A DNA stretch of 64,000 nucleotides from an uncultured Erysipelotrichales bacterium (GTDB taxonomy: Bacteria > Bacillota_I > Bacilli_A > Erysipelotrichales > Coprobacillaceae), in assembly GCA_910579135.1 (NCBI GenBank), contig CAJTTM010000002.1, positions 62,001 through 126,000 on the forward strand. The letters run 5' to 3'. The notes beneath the pieces were generated by a model. That model did no database searches. It was not told where the DNA came from and was given only the letters and a program-made list of their open reading frames with translations. Position 1 is the first letter of the stretch; each line of letters begins with the position of its first letter. Positions 1 to 7,859 of the stretch are shown in pieces. Both the position numbers and the translations under genes were made by a program.

Positions 1-273
1 TATGATCCTATCAACAAACTCTAAATCCATGGAATAGCTATAAAGTTCTTCTCTTCCTTTTGAAATATATGCTCCATTTTCGGCAATAAAATAAATATCA
101 TCACTAATAGGCTGAAATTGATTGTATAGATGATAAAACTGATTACCACTTGCAATAACAAATGCGATTTCTTTTTCTTTTATCTTTTTAAAAAGATGGA
201 AGAAACTTTTATCAAATTCCTTCTTAGAATCTAAAAAAGTTCCATCCATATCTGTTGCAATTAAACGTATCAT
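1..273 (-). CDS. Cof-type HAD hydrolase, N-terminal part (runs off window)
   Basis: The first 91 residues of a HAD-superfamily phosphatase are encoded; the gene continues beyond base 1. Motif I appears near the N-terminus as ATDMDGTFLD, with both aspartates, and a motif II-like VIASGNQF segment follows near residue 45. This is the pattern of the Cof/SupH class of sugar-phosphate and FMN phosphatases. The ATG at 273 overlaps by one base the stop of the upstream GH1 gene (TAATG), so the two are translationally coupled. A sugar-phosphate substrate is likely from context, but the specificity cannot be read here. Confidence 0.85.
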   Translation of the reverse strand, partial: MIRLIATDMDGTFLDSKKEFDKSFFHLFKKIKEKEIAFVIASGNQFYHLYNQFQPISDDIYFIAENGAYISKGREELYSYSMDLEFVDRII

Positions 274-1739
274 TAATCTAAATCTTCTCCATTTGAAGCG
301 ATGACTTTCTTATACCAATAGAAAGAATCTTTTCTAGAACGATGCAAATCTCCATTTCCTTGATCATCCATATCAACATAAATAAATCCATATTTCTTAT
401 CCATTTGTCCAGTTCCCGCAGAAACTAAATCTATACATCCCCAAGTTGTATATCCAAATAGATTAACGCCTTCCTCTACTGCTTCTTTCATACATTGAAT
501 ATGACGACGATGATAATCGATTCTTGCTGGATCATGACAAATACCATCTTCGTCTTCTTTTTCAATTAAACCAATACCATTTTCAACATCAAATAATGGT
601 ACTTGATATCTATCATTAATAATGTGTAAGAAATGTTTAAATCCTAATGGATCAATTTGCCATCCCCATGCATTAGCTTCAAGATAAGGATTCTTAATTG
701 TTCCCAAAATATTTCCACCAGTTGTATCAAGTGTTTCGTCTGTATGTGTAGTAATGACTCCAGAAGCATAGTATGAAAATCCTAAGAAGTCAGCTTTACC
801 CTCTTTTAAGATTTGCTTATCTTCTTCAGTGATTTCTGGAGCATAACCCCATTCCTTCCATACTCTCTTTGCAAATGATGGATATTCTCCTCTCACTTGT
901 GTATCTGCACAATAACAGAAGAAATCTTGAAATTTCTTATATCTTGCAAATGCGTCTTTAGGATCTGGTGTTAATGGATATGACATATTTCCACAAATCA
1001 TTGCTCCCACTTTAATATTTTCATCAATTTCATGAGCAACGATTGTTGCTTTTGCTGAAGCAACCATTTGATTATGCATATACACAATATTTCTTTTAGC
1101 AATATCTTTTTGTGTATCTTCTTGGGGCATAATAATATTTAATTCATTAAATGTCATCCATTTATTTACTAAATCTTTATACTCAGTAAAACATACTCTT
1201 GCAAATTCTACAAATTCATCAATCATAGAACGGTTTCTCCAACCACCATGCTGTTCAAGCAAAGAAACTGGCTCATCATACTTATAGAGTGTAATGACTG
1301 GATCTATACCATATTTACGACATTCTTCAAAAACACTACGATAGAATTCTACACCTTCTTTATTCACTCCACCTTTAATTCCATATGGATAAATTCTTGC
1401 CCATGAAATAGAAGTATTAAATGTTGTATATCCCATTTCTGCCATTAAAGCAATATCTTCTTTATAACGATGATAAAAATCACTTGCTACATGATTTGTA
1501 TAATGTAAATCATCAAAAATTTGGAACTTGCACCCTTCAGGCAACTCATCAACTGCTTCCCATTGCTTATGAACTCTTTGTCCGTTTTCGTCTAAATACC
1601 AAATTTGACGACGTTCTGTTGTTGAACCTGCTGTACAATAATCCACTAATACTGGTGATTTTCCTCCTTCATTCCAACCACCTTCAATTTGAGCAGCACT
1701 AATTGAACCACCCCATAAAAAACCTTTTGGAAAACTCAT
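273..1739 (-). CDS. GH1 family 6-phospho-beta-glucosidase
   Basis: A 488-residue glycoside hydrolase family 1 TIM barrel that should hydrolyse phosphorylated beta-glucosides delivered by a PTS. The acid/base Glu is E199 in TFNEL and the nucleophile is E386 in VENGIG. Near the C-terminus S440, K448/K449 and Y450 match the S-x-K-x-Y phosphate pocket of 6-phospho-glycosidases. Residue 153 is Lys in LYKYDEP, where most family members have His (LYHWDLP), so the glycone pocket is non-standard. The start follows AGGAGGAATAGAAA. It lies between a DUF gene upstream and the HAD gene downstream, in one minus-strand operon. Confidence 0.93.
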   Translation of the reverse strand: MSFPKGFLWGGSISAAQIEGGWNEGGKSPVLVDYCTAGSTTERRQIWYLDENGQRVHKQWEAVDELPEGCKFQIFDDLHYTNHVASDFYHRYKEDIALMAEMGYTTFNTSISWARIYPYGIKGGVNKEGVEFYRSVFEECRKYGIDPVITLYKYDEPVSLLEQHGGWRNRSMIDEFVEFARVCFTEYKDLVNKWMTFNELNIIMPQEDTQKDIAKRNIVYMHNQMVASAKATIVAHEIDENIKVGAMICGNMSYPLTPDPKDAFARYKKFQDFFCYCADTQVRGEYPSFAKRVWKEWGYAPEITEEDKQILKEGKADFLGFSYYASGVITTHTDETLDTTGGNILGTIKNPYLEANAWGWQIDPLGFKHFLHIINDRYQVPLFDVENGIGLIEKEDEDGICHDPARIDYHRRHIQCMKEAVEEGVNLFGYTTWGCIDLVSAGTGQMDKKYGFIYVDMDDQGNGDLHRSRKDSFYWYKKVIASNGEDLD

Positions 1740-1751
1740 TTTCTATTCCTC

Positions 1752-2687
1752 CTATCTCATTGGCGTTGCCATTTTTTTCCAAGTATATGCTTTACCTTTT
1801 AAGGTAATAGACATCTGATAAATATTTTCAGGCCATGTTCCACCACCAAAACCACCATCTCCAATAGCATGAACATCACAACCTGTTTGTTTCATCATTA
1901 AAGTCACTTGTCTAATCGTATCAACATCAGCAGCTTCAACGTTACTATTTAAGAAAACCATTGCTAGAGCTCCTAATCTATGAGTATACTCAACGAGTTC
2001 TCTAATCATTTCTACAGTAATACCATGTCTAGATCCTGGTGCTGGTAAATCTATGATATCTGCTCCTGCATCTACTAATTCTTTGATTACTTCTTTAGCA
2101 TCATATTCTGCAAGAGGATCTCCTAATACTTTTTCTTGGATTCCATCTTCCCATTTTCCAGAGAAAATCAACATATCTTCTCCACAAACTTCTCTACATT
2201 CTTTAGTTGCTCTTATAACATCATATATAGATGTCCCAGTTCCTGGATTACCACCTAAGATAATAAAAGATGCTCCCATTTCTTTAGCTTTTAAAGCATT
2301 TTCTTTTGAATACATCATAGCTGCAGTTCTTTGAACTTCAAGATTATTTAAATTAATATCCTTTTTAGGACATCCCATATAAATCCCTACTGGTCTATTT
2401 CCTACAACAGCTTTAAGTTGTGGTAATGTAAAACCTTGCATTTCTTGTACTTTTTCAGGATGATTGAAATCAAATCCATTTAATAAAACCATGTCTGCTC
2501 CAAAAGTAAACATAAGCTCTGTACTTGTACAATCTGGTATTAATATAGGACTTGGTAAAAATGTTTGTCCCATCAATACTCTTCCTTCTGATTTTAAAAT
2601 TGATTCTCTTAATTGTCTGCCATTATATTTAGCAATTTGACTTGGCATAGCAGAAATTAATCTTGTAACATTATAATCTAACTGCAT
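1752..2687 (-). CDS. TIM-barrel-like DUF protein (paralogue of 7860-8792)
   Basis: About 311 residues, resembling a conserved PTS-associated family variously named haloacid dehalogenase-like or PEP phosphonomutase-like (I believe now DUF7916). No HAD motif is visible. Shared signatures are SEGRVLMGQ near the N-terminus, GGNPGTGTS, DLPAPGSRHGI and HAIGDGGFGG. The Gly-rich alternating beta/alpha pattern suggests a phosphate-binding barrel. I chose ATG 2687 rather than the longer frame from 2756, because AGAGAGGTCAATTAT gives a good ribosome site and the 23 extra residues are not shared with the paralogue. First gene of a minus-strand operon with GH1 and HAD, divergent from an RpiR gene. Function unknown. 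Confidence 0.7.
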   Translation of the reverse strand: MQLDYNVTRLISAMPSQIAKYNGRQLRESILKSEGRVLMGQTFLPSPILIPDCTSTELMFTFGADMVLLNGFDFNHPEKVQEMQGFTLPQLKAVVGNRPVGIYMGCPKKDINLNNLEVQRTAAMMYSKENALKAKEMGASFIILGGNPGTGTSIYDVIRATKECREVCGEDMLIFSGKWEDGIQEKVLGDPLAEYDAKEVIKELVDAGADIIDLPAPGSRHGITVEMIRELVEYTHRLGALAMVFLNSNVEAADVDTIRQVTLMMKQTGCDVHAIGDGGFGGGTWPENIYQMSITLKGKAYTWKKMATPMR

Positions 2688-2814
2688 ATAATTGACCTCT
2701 CTTTCTAACCATATTTTAAATGAATTAAAGTGATAAAAAAACACCCTCAAAAGCAAAAGAAATCCAATTTCATAAAAAACAAAATATTATGAAATCAAAT
2801 TTCAAATAATTTGA

Positions 2815-2826
2815 GAAAACGTTTTC
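2815..2826. promoter_or_regulatory. cre/LacI-type operator
   Basis: GAAAACGTTTTC is a perfect 12-bp palindrome with the central CG typical of LacI/CcpA-family operators. It sits just upstream of the -10 (TATAAT, 2846-2851) of the RpiR gene and within the divergent control region. Binding by CcpA or by the LacI protein encoded at 10128 is inference. Confidence 0.65.
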
Positions 2827-2871
2827 CCTTTGATAAAATACATGATATAATACAGTAAAGGAAGTGAAAAA

Positions 2872-3648
2872 ATGATTAGCGAATTATTTGAAAACACCAA
2901 TTTTACACCACAAGAAAAAGTCATTATTGACTATATCAAAGATAATCCTCAATCAATCATTAACAATAATGCTAAAGAATTATCAAAAAAAATATATGTC
3001 AGTTCTCCTACTATCATACGATTTGTAAAGAAATTAGGATTTAAAGGTTACCTAGACTTTCAACTTACATATACTCAAGAATATACCCTGCAAACACAAC
3101 AAAAAAATCAACGTTTGACAGCTCAAAGTTCTATTCATGATATTATTGCAACTCTCCCTTCTATCTATCAACAAGTTTTTATAGAAACTGAGAAGCTTGC
3201 AAAAAGTGAAGCGTTTGTTAGAACGATTAATTATATGTTACAAGCTAAACAAATTGATTTTTATGCAAATGATAATAATTATTCCGAGATACAATCTGCT
3301 TGTCTAAAATTAAATACAATTGGTATCAGAGCTCAATGTTTTAATACATTAAATACTTCATATTTAGCAAATATCAATCCAACTGAAATATTATCTTTTG
3401 TAGTCAGTCACTCTGGTATTAATCAAACAATGATAGATGCTGCCTATGCTCTTAGAAAAAAGAGAATTAGAGTCATTGCGATTACTGGAAAATTAAGTCC
3501 ACAATTAGAACTTGTATGTAATGAAAGTTTATATATAGATTCTTTTCCCCATTATTTACCACATAGTATTATGTTATATGGTTTATCTATTCGTTATATC
3601 ATTGATATTCTCTATACTTCTCTTTATTTTAAGAGAACAAAAAAATAG
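2872..3648 (+). CDS. RpiR/MurR family transcriptional regulator
   Basis: A 258-residue regulator with an N-terminal HTH_6 domain (residues about 1-75, including SSPTIIRFVKKLGFKGY, the recognition-helix region) and a C-terminal SIS sugar-phosphate-binding domain (about 110-240). It is divergent from the DUF/GH1/HAD operon and probably controls it in response to a phosphosugar. The start follows AAGGAAGTGAAAAA; a TATAAT -10 lies at 2846-2851. The SIS phosphate loop (FVVSHSGINQTMIDA) is recognisable. The effector cannot be read from sequence. Confidence 0.9.
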   Translation: MISELFENTNFTPQEKVIIDYIKDNPQSIINNNAKELSKKIYVSSPTIIRFVKKLGFKGYLDFQLTYTQEYTLQTQQKNQRLTAQSSIHDIIATLPSIYQQVFIETEKLAKSEAFVRTINYMLQAKQIDFYANDNNYSEIQSACLKLNTIGIRAQCFNTLNTSYLANINPTEILSFVVSHSGINQTMIDAAYALRKKRIRVIAITGKLSPQLELVCNESLYIDSFPHYLPHSIMLYGLSIRYIIDILYTSLYFKRTKK

Positions 3649-3665
3649 CACGCAAGTGCTATTTT
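3642..3665. terminator. Bidirectional terminator between convergent genes
   Basis: AAAATAGCAC, loop GCAA, GTGCTATTTT form a perfect 10-bp stem with A/T flanks. The stop codons of both convergent genes (TAG at 3646-3648 on plus, TAG at 3661-3659 on minus) lie inside the stem. Confidence 0.9.
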
Positions 3666-4162
3666 CCATATTTCTTTATATCTTCATCAATATTTCCTTT
3701 AAACTGTAATGAGTTTTTAGTATATTGCATAATTTCAAATTTATTTCCATCTGGATCATGTACCCACATTTGCCATGTTTCAGATTGACCTTTATTTGGT
3801 TCAATATCAATCTCTACCCCTGCTTTAACTAACTCTTCTCTAGCTTCATGAATATCATCTACCATTAATGCAAAATGTGAATAACCTAAATGAGTATTAG
3901 GTTCAATATATTCTTTTTGACCATCTGCTTTTGGGAATAATTCTAAATATTGTCCTGGTGCTAATTCAATAAAGATATAAGCAATATCTTTTGGTCTTGT
4001 TTCAGCTCTTTTTGCCCATTCTCCTCTACTTGCTTGACCTTTATACGCTTCATAACGCATAATAATTTTAGCCTTTAGTCCCAACTTATTTTCATAAAAA
4101 TCTCTCATTTCTTCCATTCTATCAGTATAAAATGAAAGATGCATCACTTCATTAAATTTCAT
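3659..4162 (-). CDS. VOC/glyoxalase-fold protein
   Basis: A 167-residue protein of the vicinal-oxygen-chelate fold. H8 in the first beta strand (VMHLSFYTDRMEEMRDFY), a mid-protein Glu-rich strand (FIELAPGQYLELFP), the second-module His (HFALMVDDI) and EIM near the C-terminus fit a two-module glyoxalase/dioxygenase-like metal site. It overlaps the upstream oxidoreductase gene by 11 bp and is the last gene of the minus-strand sugar operon. The reaction is unknown; related proteins are epimerases, lyases or isomerases. Confidence 0.75.
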   Translation of the reverse strand: MKFNEVMHLSFYTDRMEEMRDFYENKLGLKAKIIMRYEAYKGQASRGEWAKRAETRPKDIAYIFIELAPGQYLELFPKADGQKEYIEPNTHLGYSHFALMVDDIHEAREELVKAGVEIDIEPNKGQSETWQMWVHDPDGNKFEIMQYTKNSLQFKGNIDEDIKKYGK

Positions 4163-5123
4163 TTTTCTTCTCCTTTACTTTTTCTCTTATTTGTTCTGTT
4201 AATTCTTGAACCTTGATTGAGTCCTCTAAACTCATTCTCTTACTTTCTATTTGATTATTTTTTAAACATTGATGAACTTCTGCTATTTGAGTATAAAAAT
4301 CATCATGAGTATATCCTTTCTCTACTTCATAACTTTCACCATCATTTAAAAATACTGTTGCTTTTTCTGGTCTATAAAATGGAATACATTCTATCTTTCC
4401 CTTTGTTCCATAAATAGTCATTAAAGGTGCTTTATTCTCAACCATTGCCATTTCCATAAAACCAATTTGTCCATGTTCAAAAGTCACTGTAACTCTATCG
4501 TGTACATCAACATCTCTATCTATTGTTACATCATTTTCTACTTTTACAATATTCTCATTAATATAATCCAATAAACTGGCGATATTATAACTTCCTACAT
4601 CGTTTAATATTCCTCCCTGATCTTTTTCAAAAAGATATCTAGTATTTTGAGCTTGAGAAATATCATAACAAAAACGATTTTCTACTCTTTGAATTTTTCC
4701 AATAGTTCCTTCATCTAATATCTTTTTAAGTTCTAATACCATAGGAATAAAACGTGTTTTCATAGCTTCCATAAAAAAGACTTGGTTTTCTTTAGCAATC
4801 TTAGCTAATTCTTTCATCTCTTCTGTTGATAATACAGCAGGTTTTTCACATAATACAGCTTTATGTTTTAACAAGGCTTGCTTAGCCCATTGATAATGAT
4901 CTTTATGCCACATTGCTAAATAAACAGCATCTATATTCTTATTATTTAAAATATCATCATAATTATCATAAGTAATAATTTGAGGACATAATCTCTTAAA
5001 TTCATCTCTTTTTTCTTGACTATGACTAGCAACCGCATAAAGTTGCCCTTCCTCACTATAAGATAATCCTTGTAAAAATCTATGGGCAATATTTCCAGCA
5101 CCTAAAATACCCCAATTTATCAT
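4152..5123 (-). CDS. Gfo/Idh/MocA family NAD(P)-dependent oxidoreductase
   Basis: A 323-residue sugar dehydrogenase-type protein. The Rossmann motif GILGAGNIA is at residues about 5-13 and the family EKP motif appears as CEKPAVLS near residue 92. The C-terminal alpha/beta substrate domain contains NDVGSYNI. It probably oxidises or epimerises a sugar or glycoside in the cytoplasm. It lies directly after a GH1 gene (1-bp gap) and overlaps the VOC gene, so the three are likely co-translated. Substrate unknown. Confidence 0.9.
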   Translation of the reverse strand: MINWGILGAGNIAHRFLQGLSYSEEGQLYAVASHSQEKRDEFKRLCPQIITYDNYDDILNNKNIDAVYLAMWHKDHYQWAKQALLKHKAVLCEKPAVLSTEEMKELAKIAKENQVFFMEAMKTRFIPMVLELKKILDEGTIGKIQRVENRFCYDISQAQNTRYLFEKDQGGILNDVGSYNIASLLDYINENIVKVENDVTIDRDVDVHDRVTVTFEHGQIGFMEMAMVENKAPLMTIYGTKGKIECIPFYRPEKATVFLNDGESYEVEKGYTHDDFYTQIAEVHQCLKNNQIESKRMSLEDSIKVQELTEQIREKVKEKKNEI

Positions 5124-5124
5124 T

Positions 5125-6489
5125 CTATTCCTTCTTTCCTGACTTTTCTAAAATTAAATTTTGATACCAATAAAACGAATCTTTAGGATAACGCTTTAAT
5201 GTCCCACTACCATCGTCATTTCTATCAACATAAATAAAACCGTATCTCTTAGACATCATTCCTTCACTTGTAGAAACAACATCCATAGCAGCCCATGTTA
5301 AATATCCAATGACTTCTACACCATCATCCATAGCTTTTTCCATTTGTTCAATATGTTTTGATAAATAGTCAATACGATAATCATCATGAATTTTTCCATC
5401 TTCAATTTTATCATATGTACCCAAACCATTTTCAACAATCATAATAGGAACTTCATATCTTTCATACATCTTATTTAACATAATACGCATTCCTTTAGGA
5501 TCAATAGTCCATCCAAATGGTGTTGTTTCTAATAATGGATTATCCTTTACACCCTCATGTGAAGCTAAAGATGTTTTATAATAAGAAACAGCTATAAAAT
5601 CTAATGTATTATTTTTAAATAGATTTTCATCTTCCTCTAAAATATCTATACCATGATCATTTAACTCTTTTCTAAAATAATAAGGTATCTTACCTTTGAC
5701 CATAACATCAGTAAAACGTGTATCTCTTCTCTCTTCATTCATCATCAATTGATAATCTAAAGGTGAAGATGTTAATGGATAAGTTGGTGTTCCAGCCACC
5801 TCACATCCTACTTTTAAATCCTTATCTACTTCATGACACGTTCTCACAAGTATTGCATTCCCTATTAATTTATGATAAGCACATTGAAGCAAGACACTAT
5901 CTCTATCTTCACTCTCTTTTAAAACAGTTCCACCAACCATATATAAAGCATGATTCATAACATTAATTTCACAATAAGAAATCCAATATTTGACTCTATC
6001 ATGATATCTATTAACAATAGTTTCAATATAATGTTGATATAAAGAAATAACTTGACGATTTACAAAACCATTATATTTTTTTACTACCCATAATGGCATA
6101 TCAAAATGAATAGTTGTAATAATAGGTTCAATTCCATATTTTAATAATTCATTAATCACATCATCATAAAATGCAAGAGCTTCTTCATTAGGAGTTAACG
6201 AATCATCCTTAAAAACTCTAGACCATAAAATAGAAAATCTTAAAGCTTTCAATCCCATTTTAGCATATAATGCTATATCTTCTCTATAGTGTTCATAAAA
6301 TTCTACTCCTTTTCTTGAAGGAAAAAAACCTTCTTGTTCTTCTAAATACTTACCTGGATGATTTAAATACTGAAAACGTGTTGTTTTTCCTTGAGGAATC
6401 ATATCTACAACAGTTTCACTACGTGATTCAAATCCACCTTCGCATTGACCTGCACTAATGGAACTACCCCATAAAAATTCTTTTTTCAT
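5125..6489 (-). CDS. GH1 family phospho-beta-glycosidase with atypical acid/base motif
   Basis: A 454-residue GH1 enzyme. The nucleophile is E353 (VENGLG) and the C-terminal S-x-K-x-Y phosphate motif is present (VSTSEGMMSKRYGF). The acid/base motif is ISYCEIN: E174 is kept, but the nearly invariant preceding Asn is Cys173 (TGT codon at 5973-5971). That Asn normally contacts the 2-OH of the glycone, so substrate or chemistry may differ. HFDMP at about 128-132 is normal. It lies between deoC and a Gfo/Idh oxidoreductase in a minus-strand operon. Confidence 0.9.
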   Translation of the reverse strand: MKKEFLWGSSISAGQCEGGFESRSETVVDMIPQGKTTRFQYLNHPGKYLEEQEGFFPSRKGVEFYEHYREDIALYAKMGLKALRFSILWSRVFKDDSLTPNEEALAFYDDVINELLKYGIEPIITTIHFDMPLWVVKKYNGFVNRQVISLYQHYIETIVNRYHDRVKYWISYCEINVMNHALYMVGGTVLKESEDRDSVLLQCAYHKLIGNAILVRTCHEVDKDLKVGCEVAGTPTYPLTSSPLDYQLMMNEERRDTRFTDVMVKGKIPYYFRKELNDHGIDILEEDENLFKNNTLDFIAVSYYKTSLASHEGVKDNPLLETTPFGWTIDPKGMRIMLNKMYERYEVPIMIVENGLGTYDKIEDGKIHDDYRIDYLSKHIEQMEKAMDDGVEVIGYLTWAAMDVVSTSEGMMSKRYGFIYVDRNDDGSGTLKRYPKDSFYWYQNLILEKSGKKE

Positions 6490-6491
6490 GA

Positions 6492-7175
6492 TTATCCCTC
6501 CATTATATTAGCTGTAGAACCACAACCAACACCAGCTCTATCAATTCCTTTTTCAATTAATTTAATAAGACGTTCTCTACTTCTTACACACCCAGAACCT
6601 TTAACTTTAATTCTACCATTTGCTTCTTTTACCATCATTTCAATTAACTGAGGATCAGCACCTACAATATTTTCACCTTTGAAATAACCAGTAGACGTTT
6701 TAATAAAATCTGCATGACCTTCAATACAACAATAAACAGCTTTTTTTACTTCATCTTCACTTAAGGCATCAGTTTCAACAATTACTTTTAAACCAACTTG
6801 ATTTTGATGACATACATCACTCATTGCTTGAATATCTTTAATAACATAATTTAAATCTCCACTTTTTAATTTACCATAGTTCATGACCATATCAATTTCA
6901 AAAACATTACCTTGTTCTATAATTGAAATTGCTTGAGCAACTTTAGAAGATGTTAAACTTGAACCAAAAGGAAAATCACATACAACACATAGTTTAGTAT
7001 CACTATCTTGAATACATTCTTTTGCGATTGTTATGGCACTAGGATTAACACATATTGTTTTACAATTATACTTTACACCAGTCATCATTTTTTCTTTTAA
7101 TTGTTCATCTGTTAATTGCGGATCCAATACAGCATGATCAATAAAACTTCCTAAAAACTCATTTGTATATCTCAT
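6492..7175 (-). CDS. deoC: Deoxyribose-phosphate aldolase
   Basis: A 227-residue class I aldolase that splits 2-deoxyribose-5-phosphate to glyceraldehyde-3-phosphate and acetaldehyde. The Schiff-base lysine lies in DFIKTSTGY, the proton-relay Asp in EIDMVMNYG, and the second lysine in RIKVKGSG. Length fits the family. It sits inside a GH1/PTS operon rather than a nucleoside operon, so it may act on another phospho-aldol. Start follows AGGAGAAGGATATG. Confidence 0.93.
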   Translation of the reverse strand: MRYTNEFLGSFIDHAVLDPQLTDEQLKEKMMTGVKYNCKTICVNPSAITIAKECIQDSDTKLCVVCDFPFGSSLTSSKVAQAISIIEQGNVFEIDMVMNYGKLKSGDLNYVIKDIQAMSDVCHQNQVGLKVIVETDALSEDEVKKAVYCCIEGHADFIKTSTGYFKGENIVGADPQLIEMMVKEANGRIKVKGSGCVRSRERLIKLIEKGIDRAGVGCGSTANIMEG

Positions 7176-7191
7176 ATCCTTCTCCTATTAT

Positions 7192-7381
7192 AAAAAAAGT
7201 TATTTTGAGTAACCACTATTGTATTTGAAAAGGGGATTCAAAATATTAGGTAAACAAGATTTTCATTTTGTTCATGAAAACCCAATACTATGCATTCATC
7301 ATTGGGGGGGAGGTTAGACTTTTGCATTCAATATTATTTCATTATAATGATTACTTTAAAATAACTTTTTTAACACTTTTA
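7192..7381. repeat. MITE-like inverted-repeat element inside operon (candidate)
   Basis: AAAAAAGTTATTTT (7193-7206) and AAAATAACTTTTTT (7368-7381) are perfect 14-bp inverted repeats, and the similarity continues imperfectly inward to about 27 bp (GAGTAACCACTAT versus AAGTAATCATTAT). They bound a non-coding stretch of about 190 bp between rpiB and deoC that includes a run of seven G in otherwise AT-rich DNA. No clear target-site duplication is visible. It could be a small non-autonomous element or an mRNA processing structure. Confidence 0.4.
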
Positions 7382-7397
7382 TTCTTTTATATTTATA

Positions 7398-7850
7398 TTA
7401 TTTCTTTTGTTTTTCTTCAATTTCTTTTAACATATCAATACGAACTTGGTGTCTTCCTCCTTCGTATTCACCTTCAAACCATGCATCAACTATCATTTTT
7501 GCTAATTCTATTCCTACAACTCTTGCTCCAAAAGCTAACATATTTGTATTATTATGTTCTCTTGATAGTTTTGCACTATATGGTTCACTACATGTTACAC
7601 ATCTAATTCCATTCACTTTATTTGCTGCTAATGAAATCCCTACTCCAGTACCACAGATAACAATTCCCTTATCCACTTCTCCACTGACTACAGCGTTCGC
7701 TACTGCTTCACCAGATACTGGATAATTAAATCTTTCTGTACTATCTGTTCCATAGTTTATCACTTCATATCCATATTTTTCTTCAATATATTGAGTGATA
7801 ATTTTTTTATATTCCACTGCAACGTGGTCATTCCCTATTCCTATTTTCAT
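7398..7850 (-). CDS. rpiB: RpiB/LacA/LacB-family sugar-phosphate isomerase
   Basis: A 150-residue isomerase that interconverts aldose- and ketose-phosphates (ribose-5-P/ribulose-5-P or allose/galactose-6-P). The family phosphate and catalytic motif GIVICGTGVGIS contains the catalytic Cys, and SREHNNTNML carries the conserved His-Asn segment. It lies downstream of a DUF gene, EIIB and rpe in a minus-strand operon, making a pentose-phosphate or rare-sugar role plausible. The symbol follows the family; LacB-type specificity is not excluded. Confidence 0.87.
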   Translation of the reverse strand: MKIGIGNDHVAVEYKKIITQYIEEKYGYEVINYGTDSTERFNYPVSGEAVANAVVSGEVDKGIVICGTGVGISLAANKVNGIRCVTCSEPYSAKLSREHNNTNMLAFGARVVGIELAKMIVDAWFEGEYEGGRHQVRIDMLKEIEEKQKK

Positions 7851-7859
7851 ATCTTTCTC

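Noticed and set aside
7268..7606. Plus-strand open frame of 112 codons over rpiB
   Set aside because: It lies over the rpiB coding strand and the inverted-repeat region, has low-complexity hydrophobic content and no ribosome site; a shadow frame.
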